Below, piece after piece: positions 40,330 to 47,782 of a stretch of DNA of 60,855 nucleotides (position 1 is its first letter; the number at the start of each line of letters is the position of its first letter). The stretch is from positions 1 through 60,855 of the forward strand of contig RECQ01000043.1 of assembly GCA_007693965.1 (NCBI GenBank), read 5' to 3'. The notes under the pieces were generated by a model, which saw only the letters and a list, made by a program, of their open reading frames with translations, searched no databases and was not told the origin of the DNA. The DNA comes from Phycisphaeraceae bacterium. Lineage in GTDB: Bacteria; Planctomycetota; Phycisphaerae; Phycisphaerales; UBA1924. Position numbers and translations under genes: made by a program.

Positions 40330-41031
40330 ATGAAATACAACAGGATGTTGTCAGCAGTCACCCGTCACGCCAGCCGCGGTATCGCACTGGTCGCCCTCGC
40401 CACGATGCTGGGCGGGTGTGCAAACGATCTCCAGCAGCGGGCCGACCTTCTCGAACAGGAAAACATGGATCTTCGGGCCCGGGCTGATCAGCTCGAATCG
40501 ATCCTGGGTGATCTTGAAAATCGCCGCGCTTTGTCGGAAGGCGAGCTCCGGGCTCTGCGGGCCGAGAACGAGCGTCTTCGACTGGAAGGCCAGCGCCGTC
40601 CCGAACCCGCCAGAGCGTCCGCGGATGACTTCGGGTTCGAAGGACTCAGCGGTGTGAGCACCAGCTCCCGCGCCGGTGAGATCGTGGTGGACATCGCGGG
40701 CGATGTGCTCTTCGACTCCGGCAAGGCGGAGCTGAAGGCGGATGCCAGGCGCACACTCGACAGCATCGCCAGCACGCTCAACTCGCGCTACGGCGGTCAG
40801 CAGATCCGCATCGCCGGCCACACCGACAGCGACCCCATCCGCCGCAGCGGCTGGCGCACCAACCAGCGCCTCGGCGCCGAGCGGGCCCTGTCGGTGCAGG
40901 AATACCTGGTGAGCAAGGGCGTGAACATTGATCGCACCCACATCGCCAGCTACGGCCCCAGCAAGCCCAAGGGCACCAAGCGCGAAAGCCGGCGCGTCGA
41001 GATCGTCATTCTCGGTGGCGGCGCCCAATAA
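40330..41031 (+). CDS. OmpA/Pal-like peptidoglycan-binding lipoprotein
   Basis: The 233-aa product has a lipoprotein signal ending in MLGGCAND and a coiled coil (residues ~32-85: LLEQENMDLRARADQLESIL and continuing). A C-terminal OmpA-like domain follows (VLFDSGKAELKADARRTLDS, IRIAGHTDSDPIRRSGWRTN, and RRVEIVIL). The domain binds diaminopimelate in peptidoglycan, anchoring the outer membrane. GGAGG lies 8 bp before the ATG. It resembles Pal but is not next to tol genes, so I leave the symbol open. Confidence 0.88.
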   Translation: MKYNRMLSAVTRHASRGIALVALATMLGGCANDLQQRADLLEQENMDLRARADQLESILGDLENRRALSEGELRALRAENERLRLEGQRRPEPARASADDFGFEGLSGVSTSSRAGEIVVDIAGDVLFDSGKAELKADARRTLDSIASTLNSRYGGQQIRIAGHTDSDPIRRSGWRTNQRLGAERALSVQEYLVSKGVNIDRTHIASYGPSKPKGTKRESRRVEIVILGGGAQ

Positions 41032-41060
41032 GCCCGACCGCATTCAGAATCCATCCATGA

Positions 41061-41087
41061 ACGGCCCGGCGCCCCGGGCCGTTTTTT
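41061..41087 (+). terminator. Rho-independent terminator
   Basis: A 9-bp stem (ACGGCCCGG / CCGGGCCGT) with loop CGCC runs into six T's, 30 bp after the OmpA-like gene. Confidence 0.92.
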
Positions 41088-41118
41088 CATGCGCTCCCGC
41101 TGCCGGCGAAGAACGCCG

Positions 41119-41124
41119 TATCCT
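41119..41124 (+). promoter_or_regulatory. -10-like TATCCT, leaderless spacing
   Basis: TATCCT ends 7 nt before the recG ATG at 41132, immediately after the preceding terminator. Confidence 0.4.
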
Positions 41125-41131
41125 GATCCGC

Positions 41132-43246
41132 ATGACCGCGCCCGCCTCCGGCGCCATCCTGCTCACCACGGCGATCGAGGCCGTTCCCGGCGTCAAGGCG
41201 GCGCATGCGCGCGCGTTCCGGCGCCTCGGGATCCCGGCCGTGGCCCACCTGCTGCGCCATCTCCCCGCGCGCCACGAGCTTGAGGCCGAGGAGACGACGA
41301 TCGACCAGCTCAAGCCGGGCGAAATCATCACCGCCCGCGGCGAAGTGACGGACACGCGCGTCGCCGGCCGCTACGGCAAGCAGCGCTTCGAGGCCGTGCT
41401 GATCGATCACACCGGCCGCCTCGACCTGGTGTGGTTCAACGGCGGCTTCCTGCGAAAGCAGATCACCCCCGGCATGCGGCTGCGCGTGCAGGGCCGCTCG
41501 CGCCAGTATGGCGCCAACCTGCAGATCGCCAACCCCATCTGGGAGCGCATCGACGCGGCGGTCGAGGAGCCGGGTCGGCGCTCGCGCCGCCTGCGCCCCG
41601 TCTATCCCGCCAGCGAGGACCTGCCCTCGCGCACAATCGAGCAGACGATCGAGAAGATCCTCGACGACGCCCTGGCGCTGATCGACGACCACCTGCCTCC
41701 TGATTTCCGCGCCGAGCGCGAGCTGCCGGAGCTGCGCGAGGCGTACCGGATGATCCACCGGCCCGGGAGCGACGAGGAAGTCCGCGAGGCCCGGCGACGG
41801 CTTGTGTTTGACGAACTGTTGCTGCTGCAGCTCGGCGTGCAGATGAAGCGGGCCCACCTGCGGCGTGCGCTGGAGGCGCCGCCGCTGCGCTGGAGTGAGC
41901 AGATCGACAAGAAAATCCGGGGCCGCCTTCCTTTTACGCTCACAAAGGGTCAGGAAGAAGCGATCGGCGAGATCGTCGCCGACCTGCGCAAGCCCACGCC
42001 GGCGACACGGCTGATCCAGGGCGATGTCGGCTCTGGCAAGACGGTGGTGGCGCTGTACGCAATGCTGATGGCCGTCGCCTCGCAGCGGCAGGCGGCGCTG
42101 ATGGCGCCGACGGAGCTGCTGGCTGAACAGCACTTCCTCACCATCACCGAGCTGCTGCACGGCTCGGACGTGCGGCTGGCGCTGCTGACCGGCTCGATGG
42201 CGCCGCCGGATCGGGAGAGCGTTCACCGGGCGATCGAGGCGGGCGACATCGACATTGTCGTCGGAACCCACGCGCTGTTGAGCGAGTCGGTGCGGTTTCA
42301 TGCGCTGGGCGTGGCGGTGATCGACGAGCAGCACCGCTTCGGGGTGCATCAGCGGGCGGGATTGCGCGGCAAGGCGGGGGTTGGAGAGAGCGGCAAGCCG
42401 CTGGCGCCGCACACGCTGGTGATGACCGCGACGCCCATCCCGCGCACGCTGGCGCTGACCGTGTTCGGCGACCTGGACGTCTCGACGATCCACGGCCTGC
42501 CGCCGGGACGCACGCCGGTGAAGACGCGGGCGGTGGGGTTCGACAAGACGGACGAGGTGTACGACTACGTGCGCACGCGGCTGGACGCGGGGGAGCAGGC
42601 GTACGTGGTCGTGCCGACGATCGAGGAGGGCGCGGGCGGGCTGCGCGATGTGCGCTCGACCGTGAAGCGGCTGGAGGAGGGCGCCTTCGCGGGGAAACGG
42701 GTGGCGGGCCTGCACGGGCAGCTCAAGAGGGCGACGCGCGAGCAGATCATGGGGCGCTTCCGGGCCGGGTTGATCGATGCGCTGGTGGCGACGACGGTGA
42801 TCGAGGTGGGCGTCGATGTGCCCAACGCGAGCGTCATGGTGATCGAGCACGCCGAGCGCTTCGGCCTGGCTCAGCTCCACCAGCTTCGCGGGCGTGTCGG
42901 GCGCGGCTCGAAGAAATCGCTGTGCGTGCTGATCGGCGAGGCGAAGACATCGGACGCCGAGGCGCGCATGAAAGCGGTGGCGTCGACATCGGACGGTTTT
43001 AAATTGGCGGAGAAGGACCTTGAACTCCGCGGCCCCGGCGAGATGCTGGGCTCGAAACAGTCGGGCCTGGCCCCCTTCCGCGTCGCCGAGTTCCCGCGCG
43101 ACATCGACCTGCTGCTGATGGCCCGGCGCGATGCGGCGAAGTGGATCGAACGCTCGCCGGCCCTGGAGGCGCCGGAGGAGACGCTGCTGCGCAAGAGACT
43201 GCTCAAGGAGCACGGCGAGACACTGGGGCTGGCGGATGTGGCGTGA
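41132..43246 (+). CDS. recG: ATP-dependent DNA helicase RecG
   Basis: The 704-aa product remodels stalled replication forks and branched DNA. The N-terminal wedge/OB domain spans residues ~60-160 (ITARGEVTDTRVAGRYGKQR, FNGGFLRKQITPGMRL). The helicase core has LTKGQEEAIGEI, Walker A GDVGSGKTVVAL, APTELLAEQH, the DEQHRFGVHQR box, and MTATPIPRTLALT. Later motifs include EVGVDVPNASVMVIE and the QLHQLRGRVGRGSKKSLCVL region with its RecG end. The start at 41132 is chosen from alignment with the family; no Shine-Dalgarno is present. Confidence 0.96.
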   Translation: MTAPASGAILLTTAIEAVPGVKAAHARAFRRLGIPAVAHLLRHLPARHELEAEETTIDQLKPGEIITARGEVTDTRVAGRYGKQRFEAVLIDHTGRLDLVWFNGGFLRKQITPGMRLRVQGRSRQYGANLQIANPIWERIDAAVEEPGRRSRRLRPVYPASEDLPSRTIEQTIEKILDDALALIDDHLPPDFRAERELPELREAYRMIHRPGSDEEVREARRRLVFDELLLLQLGVQMKRAHLRRALEAPPLRWSEQIDKKIRGRLPFTLTKGQEEAIGEIVADLRKPTPATRLIQGDVGSGKTVVALYAMLMAVASQRQAALMAPTELLAEQHFLTITELLHGSDVRLALLTGSMAPPDRESVHRAIEAGDIDIVVGTHALLSESVRFHALGVAVIDEQHRFGVHQRAGLRGKAGVGESGKPLAPHTLVMTATPIPRTLALTVFGDLDVSTIHGLPPGRTPVKTRAVGFDKTDEVYDYVRTRLDAGEQAYVVVPTIEEGAGGLRDVRSTVKRLEEGAFAGKRVAGLHGQLKRATREQIMGRFRAGLIDALVATTVIEVGVDVPNASVMVIEHAERFGLAQLHQLRGRVGRGSKKSLCVLIGEAKTSDAEARMKAVASTSDGFKLAEKDLELRGPGEMLGSKQSGLAPFRVAEFPRDIDLLLMARRDAAKWIERSPALEAPEETLLRKRLLKEHGETLGLADVA

Positions 43247-43252
43247 GTGAGA

Positions 43253-43316
43253 TGAGTGGGTGAGCGGGTGAGTGGGTGAGCGGGTGAGCGGGTGAGCGGG
43301 TGAGCGGGTGAGCGGG
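43253..43316. repeat. 8-bp tandem repeat, eight copies
   Basis: The unit TGAGCGGG (two copies read TGAGTGGG) repeats eight times directly after the recG stop. It is perfectly phased and could vary in copy number between strains. Confidence 0.9.
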
Positions 43317-43343
43317 TGATTGTGTGCATCAGCGAGCCGGGGC

Positions 43344-43401
43344 GTCCCGCCCCGATAGAGTCCCGTGCCGAAAGTCCCGCCCGAAAAGTCCCGTCCCGAT
43401 T
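43344..43401. repeat. Degenerate 14-bp direct repeats
   Basis: Four units of the form GTCCCG[T/C][G/C]CCGAAA lie nearly head to tail (43344, 43360, 43374 and 43388). The last three are exactly 14 bp apart. Function unknown. Confidence 0.6.
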
Positions 43402-43413
43402 GCACTCTCCGCA

Positions 43414-43504
43414 GACGCCGAGGCTGAGGAGTCTTCGACGAAGCCTCGGAGACAGCGACCGTCGCGCGATCCGCCCGAGGCTTCGAAGATTCAGCCTCGG
43501 CGTC
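43414..43504. repeat. Twin-hairpin inverted repeat upstream of polX
   Basis: The left arm (43414-43449) and right arm (43475-43504) are imperfect inverted copies around a 25-bp centre. Each arm is itself a hairpin with CCGAGGCT and AGCCTCGG stems. It lies in the 394-bp recG-polX gap, which has no gene. It resembles a REP doublet in form, not in sequence. Confidence 0.7.
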
Positions 43505-43628
43505 TTGTCGGCGTGACGCCGGCGTCTCATGACCAATCGTTGTCGAGCGCGGTCGGACGTCGGGCCTTGATGTCGTCCCCCGACCGACCGGCTCCCGGGG
43601 TGCGCAGGTGGAATGCGCTCACCAACCG

Positions 43629-43634
43629 TATCAT
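43629..43634 (+). promoter_or_regulatory. -10-like TATCAT, leaderless spacing
   Basis: TATCAT ends 6 nt before the polX ATG at 43641. Confidence 0.4.
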
Positions 43635-43640
43635 CTCCGT

Positions 43641-45479
43641 ATGAGCACGAATCAGCGCCTGGCCGAACAGCTTTCCGAGATCGCCAAGCTCCTGGAGGTG
43701 ACGGGGGCGAACTCGTTCCGCGCCAACGCCAATTCACGGGCTGCCCGCGCCATCGAGGACATGACCGAGGACATCGCGACCTACGCCGACGACCGTGAGG
43801 CGCTCCTCGAGATCGACGGCATCGGCGCCAAGATCGCTGACAAGATCATCGAGTTCATCAAGACGGGGAAGATCGAGGAGCGCGAGCAGCTCCTGCGCGA
43901 AGTCCCCGCGGGCGTGCTCGAAGTGCTGCGCACGCCGGGCGTCGGACCGAAGACGGCCCGGGCCCTGTGGCAGGGCAAGGGCGTCGAGAGCATCGCGGAC
44001 CTCAAGCGGATCATCGACGATGGCTCAATCCTCGAAGTGCCGCGGATGGGGAAGAAGACGGTCGAGAACATTAAAAAGGCGCTCGAATTCGCCGAGGCCA
44101 GCGGCGGGCGCACACCGCTCGGCGTCGCCGCCCCGCTCGCTGTCGAGTTCGCCGAGCGCATGCAGAAGGTGAAAGGTGTCGAGCGCGTGGGCGTCGCCGG
44201 CTCACTCCGCCGCGGACGCGACACCATCGGCGACATTGACATCCTCGTGGCCACGAAAGACGGCGAAACCGCGGGCGAGGCGTTCCGCTCGATGCCGGAG
44301 GTGATGCAGGTGCTCGCCGCGGGGGCGACGAAATCATCGGTGCGCGTCTCGCTGGAGGGGCCGATCAAGGCCGAGACCCGCGGCAAGAGCGACGAGGAGA
44401 CGAAGGCGCCGCCGGCCGTCGCGACCATGCAGGTCGATCTGCGCGTCGTGGCGCCGGAGAGCTTCGGCGCGGCCCTGCTCTACTTCACTGGGTCGAAGGA
44501 GCACAACATCCGCCTGCGCGAGCGGGCCCTGAAGCGCGAACTCACGCTGAACGAGTATGGCCTGTTCCCGCTTGATGACGAAAAGTCCCCGCCGCAGAGC
44601 CGGGGCGTGAAGCCCGTCGCCGCCGCGACGGAAGAAGAGATCTACGAGAAGCTCGAACTCCCCTGGATTCCCCCCGAGCTGCGCGAGGACCGGGGCGAGA
44701 TGGATCTGACTCCCGAGGATCCGCCGGCGCTCATCACGCTCGAAGACATCAGGGCCGAGCTGCACGCGCACACCACCGCATCCGACGGCGCCATGTCCAT
44801 CGAGGAGCTTGCCCGCGCTGCGAAGGAGCTCGGCTTCCACACCATCGCTGTGACCGATCACTCCAAGAGCCAGACCATCGCCAACGGGCTTTCGAAGGAT
44901 CGCCTGCTGAAGCACATCGATGCGATCCGCGAAGCGGACGAGACCGTGAAGGGCATCCGCATTCTCGCGGGCAGCGAGGTGGACATCCTGGCCGACGGCA
45001 AGCTCGATTACGACGATGCGACGCTGGAGAAACTGGACATCGTCGTCGCCTCGCCGCACTGGGCGCTGAAGCAGGACCCGAAAGCAGCCACCGAGCGACT
45101 GCTGCGCGCAGTTCGCCATCCGCTGGTGCACATCCTCGGCCATGCGACCGGACGGCTGGTGGGCCGGCGCGAGGGGCTGGCGCCGGACATCGGCGCGATC
45201 GCCGAGGCCGCGGCGGAGTGCGGCACAGCGCTCGAGATCAACGCCCACTGGATGCGCCTCGACCTGCGCGACATCCACGTGCGCACCGCGCTGGAGGCCG
45301 GCGCCACGATCGCCATCAACTGCGATGTCCACGGCATGGGCGACTTCGACAACCTGCGCTACGGCGTGACGACGGGTCGTCGCGGCTGGCTCACTGCGGA
45401 TCGGTGCGTCAACTCGTGGAGCGCGAAGAAGCTGCATGGATGGCTGAAATCGAAGCGGGAGAGCGCATCCACGGCGTGA
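43641..45479 (+). CDS. polX: PolX-type DNA polymerase with PHP domain
   Basis: The 612-aa product has two helix-hairpin-helix regions (EIDGIGAKIADKIIEFI, RTPGVGPKTARALW), and the X-family polymerase core (VGVAGSLRRGRDTIGDIDIL with its metal Asp residues). A C-terminal PHP phosphoesterase follows (ELHAHTTASDG, TIAVTDHSKSQ, HILGHATGRL, INCDVHGMGDF). Such bacterial PolX enzymes fill short gaps in base-excision repair and have 3'-5' exonuclease activity from the PHP domain. An insertion around residues 235-265 (KAETRGKSDEETKAPP) interrupts the palm. The ATG at 43641 fits the family start. Confidence 0.95.
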   Translation: MSTNQRLAEQLSEIAKLLEVTGANSFRANANSRAARAIEDMTEDIATYADDREALLEIDGIGAKIADKIIEFIKTGKIEEREQLLREVPAGVLEVLRTPGVGPKTARALWQGKGVESIADLKRIIDDGSILEVPRMGKKTVENIKKALEFAEASGGRTPLGVAAPLAVEFAERMQKVKGVERVGVAGSLRRGRDTIGDIDILVATKDGETAGEAFRSMPEVMQVLAAGATKSSVRVSLEGPIKAETRGKSDEETKAPPAVATMQVDLRVVAPESFGAALLYFTGSKEHNIRLRERALKRELTLNEYGLFPLDDEKSPPQSRGVKPVAAATEEEIYEKLELPWIPPELREDRGEMDLTPEDPPALITLEDIRAELHAHTTASDGAMSIEELARAAKELGFHTIAVTDHSKSQTIANGLSKDRLLKHIDAIREADETVKGIRILAGSEVDILADGKLDYDDATLEKLDIVVASPHWALKQDPKAATERLLRAVRHPLVHILGHATGRLVGRREGLAPDIGAIAEAAAECGTALEINAHWMRLDLRDIHVRTALEAGATIAINCDVHGMGDFDNLRYGVTTGRRGWLTADRCVNSWSAKKLHGWLKSKRESASTA

Positions 45480-45498
45480 GCATGCCGCCGATGTGATT

Positions 45499-45595
45499 GT
45501 GCCACCGACCGCTGCCCTGAGCGGTCGGTGCTGTTTGACGAAGCACGCTTCTGAACTCAGGAGCACCGACCGCTCAGGGCAGCGGTCGGTGGCAC
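45499..45595. repeat. 34-bp perfect inverted repeat of nested hairpins
   Basis: Arms 45499-45532 and 45562-45595 are perfect inverted copies around a 29-bp loop. Each arm also folds alone (ACCGACCGCT / AGCGGTCGGT stem, 6-nt loop). It starts 20 bp after the polX stop and ends 5 bp before the -10 of the Fur-like gene. It may terminate or protect the polX transcript, or be a REP-doublet-like mobile repeat. There is no T run. Confidence 0.9.
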
Positions 45596-45599
45596 GGCG

Positions 45600-45605
45600 T
45601 ACAAT
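45600..45605 (+). promoter_or_regulatory. -10 TACAAT, leaderless spacing
   Basis: TACAAT (5 of 6 consensus) ends 6 nt before the ATG at 45612. Its -35 position would fall inside the inverted repeat. Confidence 0.45.
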
Positions 45606-45611
45606 CGTTTT

Positions 45612-46091
45612 ATGGACCTGCAGCCCACTTCACGACCGGTGTTCGACGACGACTCGCCGCGGCCTCGGATCATGGAGCCGCTGTGCGCCGTCTTCCGTCG
45701 CCGGCTGAAGGAGCTGGGGCAGAAGTACACGCCGGAGCGGGCCCAGATTCTCGATACGATCATCAAGCTCGACGACATTTTCGAGGCCGACCAGCTCCAG
45801 GAGGAGCTGCGCAAGGCCGACTTCCGCGTCAGCAAGGCGACGGTCTACCGCACGCTCAAGCTGCTGCAGGAGGCGGGCATCATCCAGCAGGTGCTGGTCG
45901 ATTCGGAGCAGGCGAACTACCAGCTCGCCTACGGGCGGCGGCCGCGGGATCTGCTGATCCGCGTGGACACGCAGGAGATCATCTCGATCGATGCGCCGGA
46001 GCTGATCGAGCTGCGCGACAGGATCTGCCGCGAGCGCGGGCTGGAGCCGCAGGGGCATCGGTTCCAGATCTTCGCGGTGAAGAAGGGGTGA
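45612..46091 (+). CDS. Fur-family transcriptional regulator lacking metal ligands
   Basis: The 159-aa product has the Fur winged helix: FRRRLKELGQKYTPERAQIL, FEADQLQEELRKADFRVSKA, and TVYRTLKLLQEAGIIQQVLV. The dimerisation part is recognisable (PELIELRDRICRERGLEPQG), but the usual HHDHLIC-type histidines and the CxxC zinc cysteines are replaced (YGRRPRDLLIRVDTQEIIS). One late His (GHRFQIF) remains. DNA binding is probably intact while metal sensing through the standard sites is not. Targets unknown; the iron importer at 33.3-36.7 kb and katA are conceivable. No Shine-Dalgarno; apparently leaderless. Confidence 0.85.
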   Translation: MDLQPTSRPVFDDDSPRPRIMEPLCAVFRRRLKELGQKYTPERAQILDTIIKLDDIFEADQLQEELRKADFRVSKATVYRTLKLLQEAGIIQQVLVDSEQANYQLAYGRRPRDLLIRVDTQEIISIDAPELIELRDRICRERGLEPQGHRFQIFAVKKG

Positions 46092-46130
46092 GCGGTGAGA
46101 GTTGAGCGGTGAGGGATGTGGGACGAAGGA

Positions 46131-46349
46131 TCAGTCCTCGTCCAGATCGCGCTCTTCGATGTTGCGGCTGATCGAGTAATCCCCGGAGAACCACTTGCCC
46201 AGATCCGCCATGCGGCAGCGCGGCGAGCAGAAGGGGCCGGGGGTGTCGGCGGGGAGTTCGGCGCCGCAGGTGCGGCAGCGGAGCTGATCGTGCTTCGACT
46301 CCATTTCGGGCTTCGGGCTGTCGGCGCTGGGATCGCTCATGACACTCAT
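46131..46349 (-). CDS. yacG: Zinc-ribbon protein, YacG-type DNA gyrase inhibitor
   Basis: The 72-aa product has the YacG zinc ribbon: LRCRTCGAEL, then FCSPRCRMADLGKWFSGDYS. This is C-x2-C and C-x3-C with the trailing DLGKWF motif. YacG binds GyrB and restrains gyrase in E. coli; the role here is inferred. An acidic tail (ERDLDED) ends the protein. The ATG overlaps the tsaE stop (ATGA), making it the last gene of the thiL-tsaE-yacG unit. Confidence 0.85.
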   Translation of the reverse strand: MSVMSDPSADSPKPEMESKHDQLRCRTCGAELPADTPGPFCSPRCRMADLGKWFSGDYSISRNIEERDLDED

Positions 46350-46825
46350 GATATGTCGCGAAGCCGCTGCGGCCAGGGGTCCGGGCCTTCGATGCGGATG
46401 CGCCGCTCCTGCTCGCCGATGTGGTCGATCGTGATGTGCAGGGCGTGCGCGGGGAGCGCCTCTTCGATGCGCTCGGCCCATTCGATGACGACGATGGCGC
46501 TTCCCTCGACGGCGACGTCCCAGCCGAGCGATTCGAGGTCGCCGGCGCTGTCGAGGCGATAGGCGTCGATGTGGATGAGGGGCGGCGCGCTGTGGGCGGG
46601 GTCGATGTATTCATGCATCAGCACGTAGGTCGGGCTGCTGACGTGGTCGGGGCTGTGGCCGAGTCCGGACGCCACGCCTCGGACGAATCGGGTCTTGCCC
46701 GCGCCCAGATCGCCGCGCAGTGCGACGACATCGCCGGGGCGGAGCAGGCGTCCGACCGAGGCGCCGAGGGCGATGGTCTGCGCTTCATCGGTGGTGGCGC
46801 GTTCGATGGTCGGCGCAGCGGTCAT
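46346..46825 (-). CDS. tsaE: tRNA threonylcarbamoyladenosine biosynthesis ATPase TsaE
   Basis: The 159-aa product has Walker A ALRGDLGAGKTRFVRGV, followed by the TsaE motifs VSSPTYVLMHEY, LIHIDAYRL and VIEWAERIEEALP. TsaE is needed with TsaB, TsaC and TsaD for the universal t6A37 tRNA modification. It sits between thiL and yacG with 4-bp overlaps on both sides, so translation is coupled. Confidence 0.95.
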   Translation of the reverse strand: MTAAPTIERATTDEAQTIALGASVGRLLRPGDVVALRGDLGAGKTRFVRGVASGLGHSPDHVSSPTYVLMHEYIDPAHSAPPLIHIDAYRLDSAGDLESLGWDVAVEGSAIVVIEWAERIEEALPAHALHITIDHIGEQERRIRIEGPDPWPQRLRDIS

Positions 46826-47718
46826 TTGGCGTTGTGATCCCAGCCGAGGTCGGCGACATCGATTGTCTCGCCATCGTCAGTGCGCACGAAGCAGCCCTCG
46901 CCTTCGAGCACGCGCCCGATCGTCGTCATGCTCGTTCCGTTCGGCGCAGTGTCTGCGGGCGGTTCGCCGGCGACGGTGAAGCAGAGCTCGTAGTCCTCGC
47001 CGGCGCTGATCGCCGCCCGCCAGTCGCCATGCGCCTCATCGTGCAGGGGCAGGGCGGCGGCGTCGATCTCGATGCGCACGCCGGAGGCCTTCGCGATCCG
47101 TGAGGTGTCGAGGCCGAGGCCGTCGGAGAGGTCGATCATGGCGCTGAGGCGGTCGCCAAGTTCATCGCAGAGCCACGCGGACTCGGCGAGACGTGGCTCG
47201 AAGGCGAGGTGACGGCCGGATTCGAGCGAGCCGCCGAGGCGGCCGGTGACCATGAGGCGGTCTCCGGGCCGGGCGGTGCGCCGCAGGACGGCGCCGCGGC
47301 CGGGATGGGGCGAGCCGATGACGGTGACGGAGAGCACGGTGGGGCCGTCCACCACGGCGATGTCGCCCCCGGCGAGCGGGCAGGACCACGTGTTGGCCCA
47401 GAAGGACATGCGTTCGAAGAGCTCGTCGGCCTCGGTGAAGCCGGCGCGGAGGCTGGCGGCGACGAAGGCGCAGGCGGGACGCCCCCCCATCGCCGCGATG
47501 TCGGAGACGCCGCGGGCCATGGCCTTGCGGGCGATCTGGTCGAGCGTGGCGGACGCCTGCTCATAGTGGCGCCCCTCGACGAGCTGATCGACGGTGACGA
47601 GCACCTGGGCAGCGCCGAAGAGGAGGACGGCGGCGTCATCGCCGGGGCCGACGATGACCGGCGCAGGCAGGTCCTGCGAGCGGAGTTCGATGAGGGCGAG
47701 GAGTTCTGATTCACGCAT
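46822..47718 (-). CDS. thiL: Thiamine-monophosphate kinase
   Basis: The 298-aa product phosphorylates thiamine monophosphate to the diphosphate cofactor. Visible are APVIVGPGDDAAVLLFG (metal-binding GDDAA), ARGVSDIAAMGGRPACAF, GGDIAVVDGP, AMIDLSDGLGLDTSRIA and SAGEDYELCF. The ATG at 47718 (MRESELLALIELRSQ) fits the family; upstream in-frame codons run into the divergent promoter region. It is the first gene of a coupled operon. Confidence 0.95.
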   Translation of the reverse strand: MRESELLALIELRSQDLPAPVIVGPGDDAAVLLFGAAQVLVTVDQLVEGRHYEQASATLDQIARKAMARGVSDIAAMGGRPACAFVAASLRAGFTEADELFERMSFWANTWSCPLAGGDIAVVDGPTVLSVTVIGSPHPGRGAVLRRTARPGDRLMVTGRLGGSLESGRHLAFEPRLAESAWLCDELGDRLSAMIDLSDGLGLDTSRIAKASGVRIEIDAAALPLHDEAHGDWRAAISAGEDYELCFTVAGEPPADTAPNGTSMTTIGRVLEGEGCFVRTDDGETIDVADLGWDHNAK

Positions 47719-47769
47719 GGCGGCGCCTTTTGGGCGCCATGTTCGGCGGCGCCTGCCTTTTGGACACGA

Positions 47770-47775
47770 TACCGT
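47770..47775 (+). promoter_or_regulatory. Weak -10-like TACCGT
   Basis: TACCGT ends 7 nt before the GTG at 47783 of the esterase gene. It fits only TANNNT. Confidence 0.2.
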
Positions 47776-47782
47776 ACGCACA

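Noticed and set aside
43253-43316. CRISPR array
   Set aside because: The repeat unit is 8 bp with no spacers; it is a simple tandem repeat.
41087-43405. 772-aa minus-strand open frame opposite recG
   Set aside because: RecG is certain on the plus strand; the antisense frame is arginine/histidine-rich low-complexity sequence and includes the tandem repeat.
45499-45595. Ordinary intrinsic terminator of polX
   Set aside because: The stem is far longer than usual and no T run follows on either strand, so it is listed as a repeat instead; a terminating effect is still possible.
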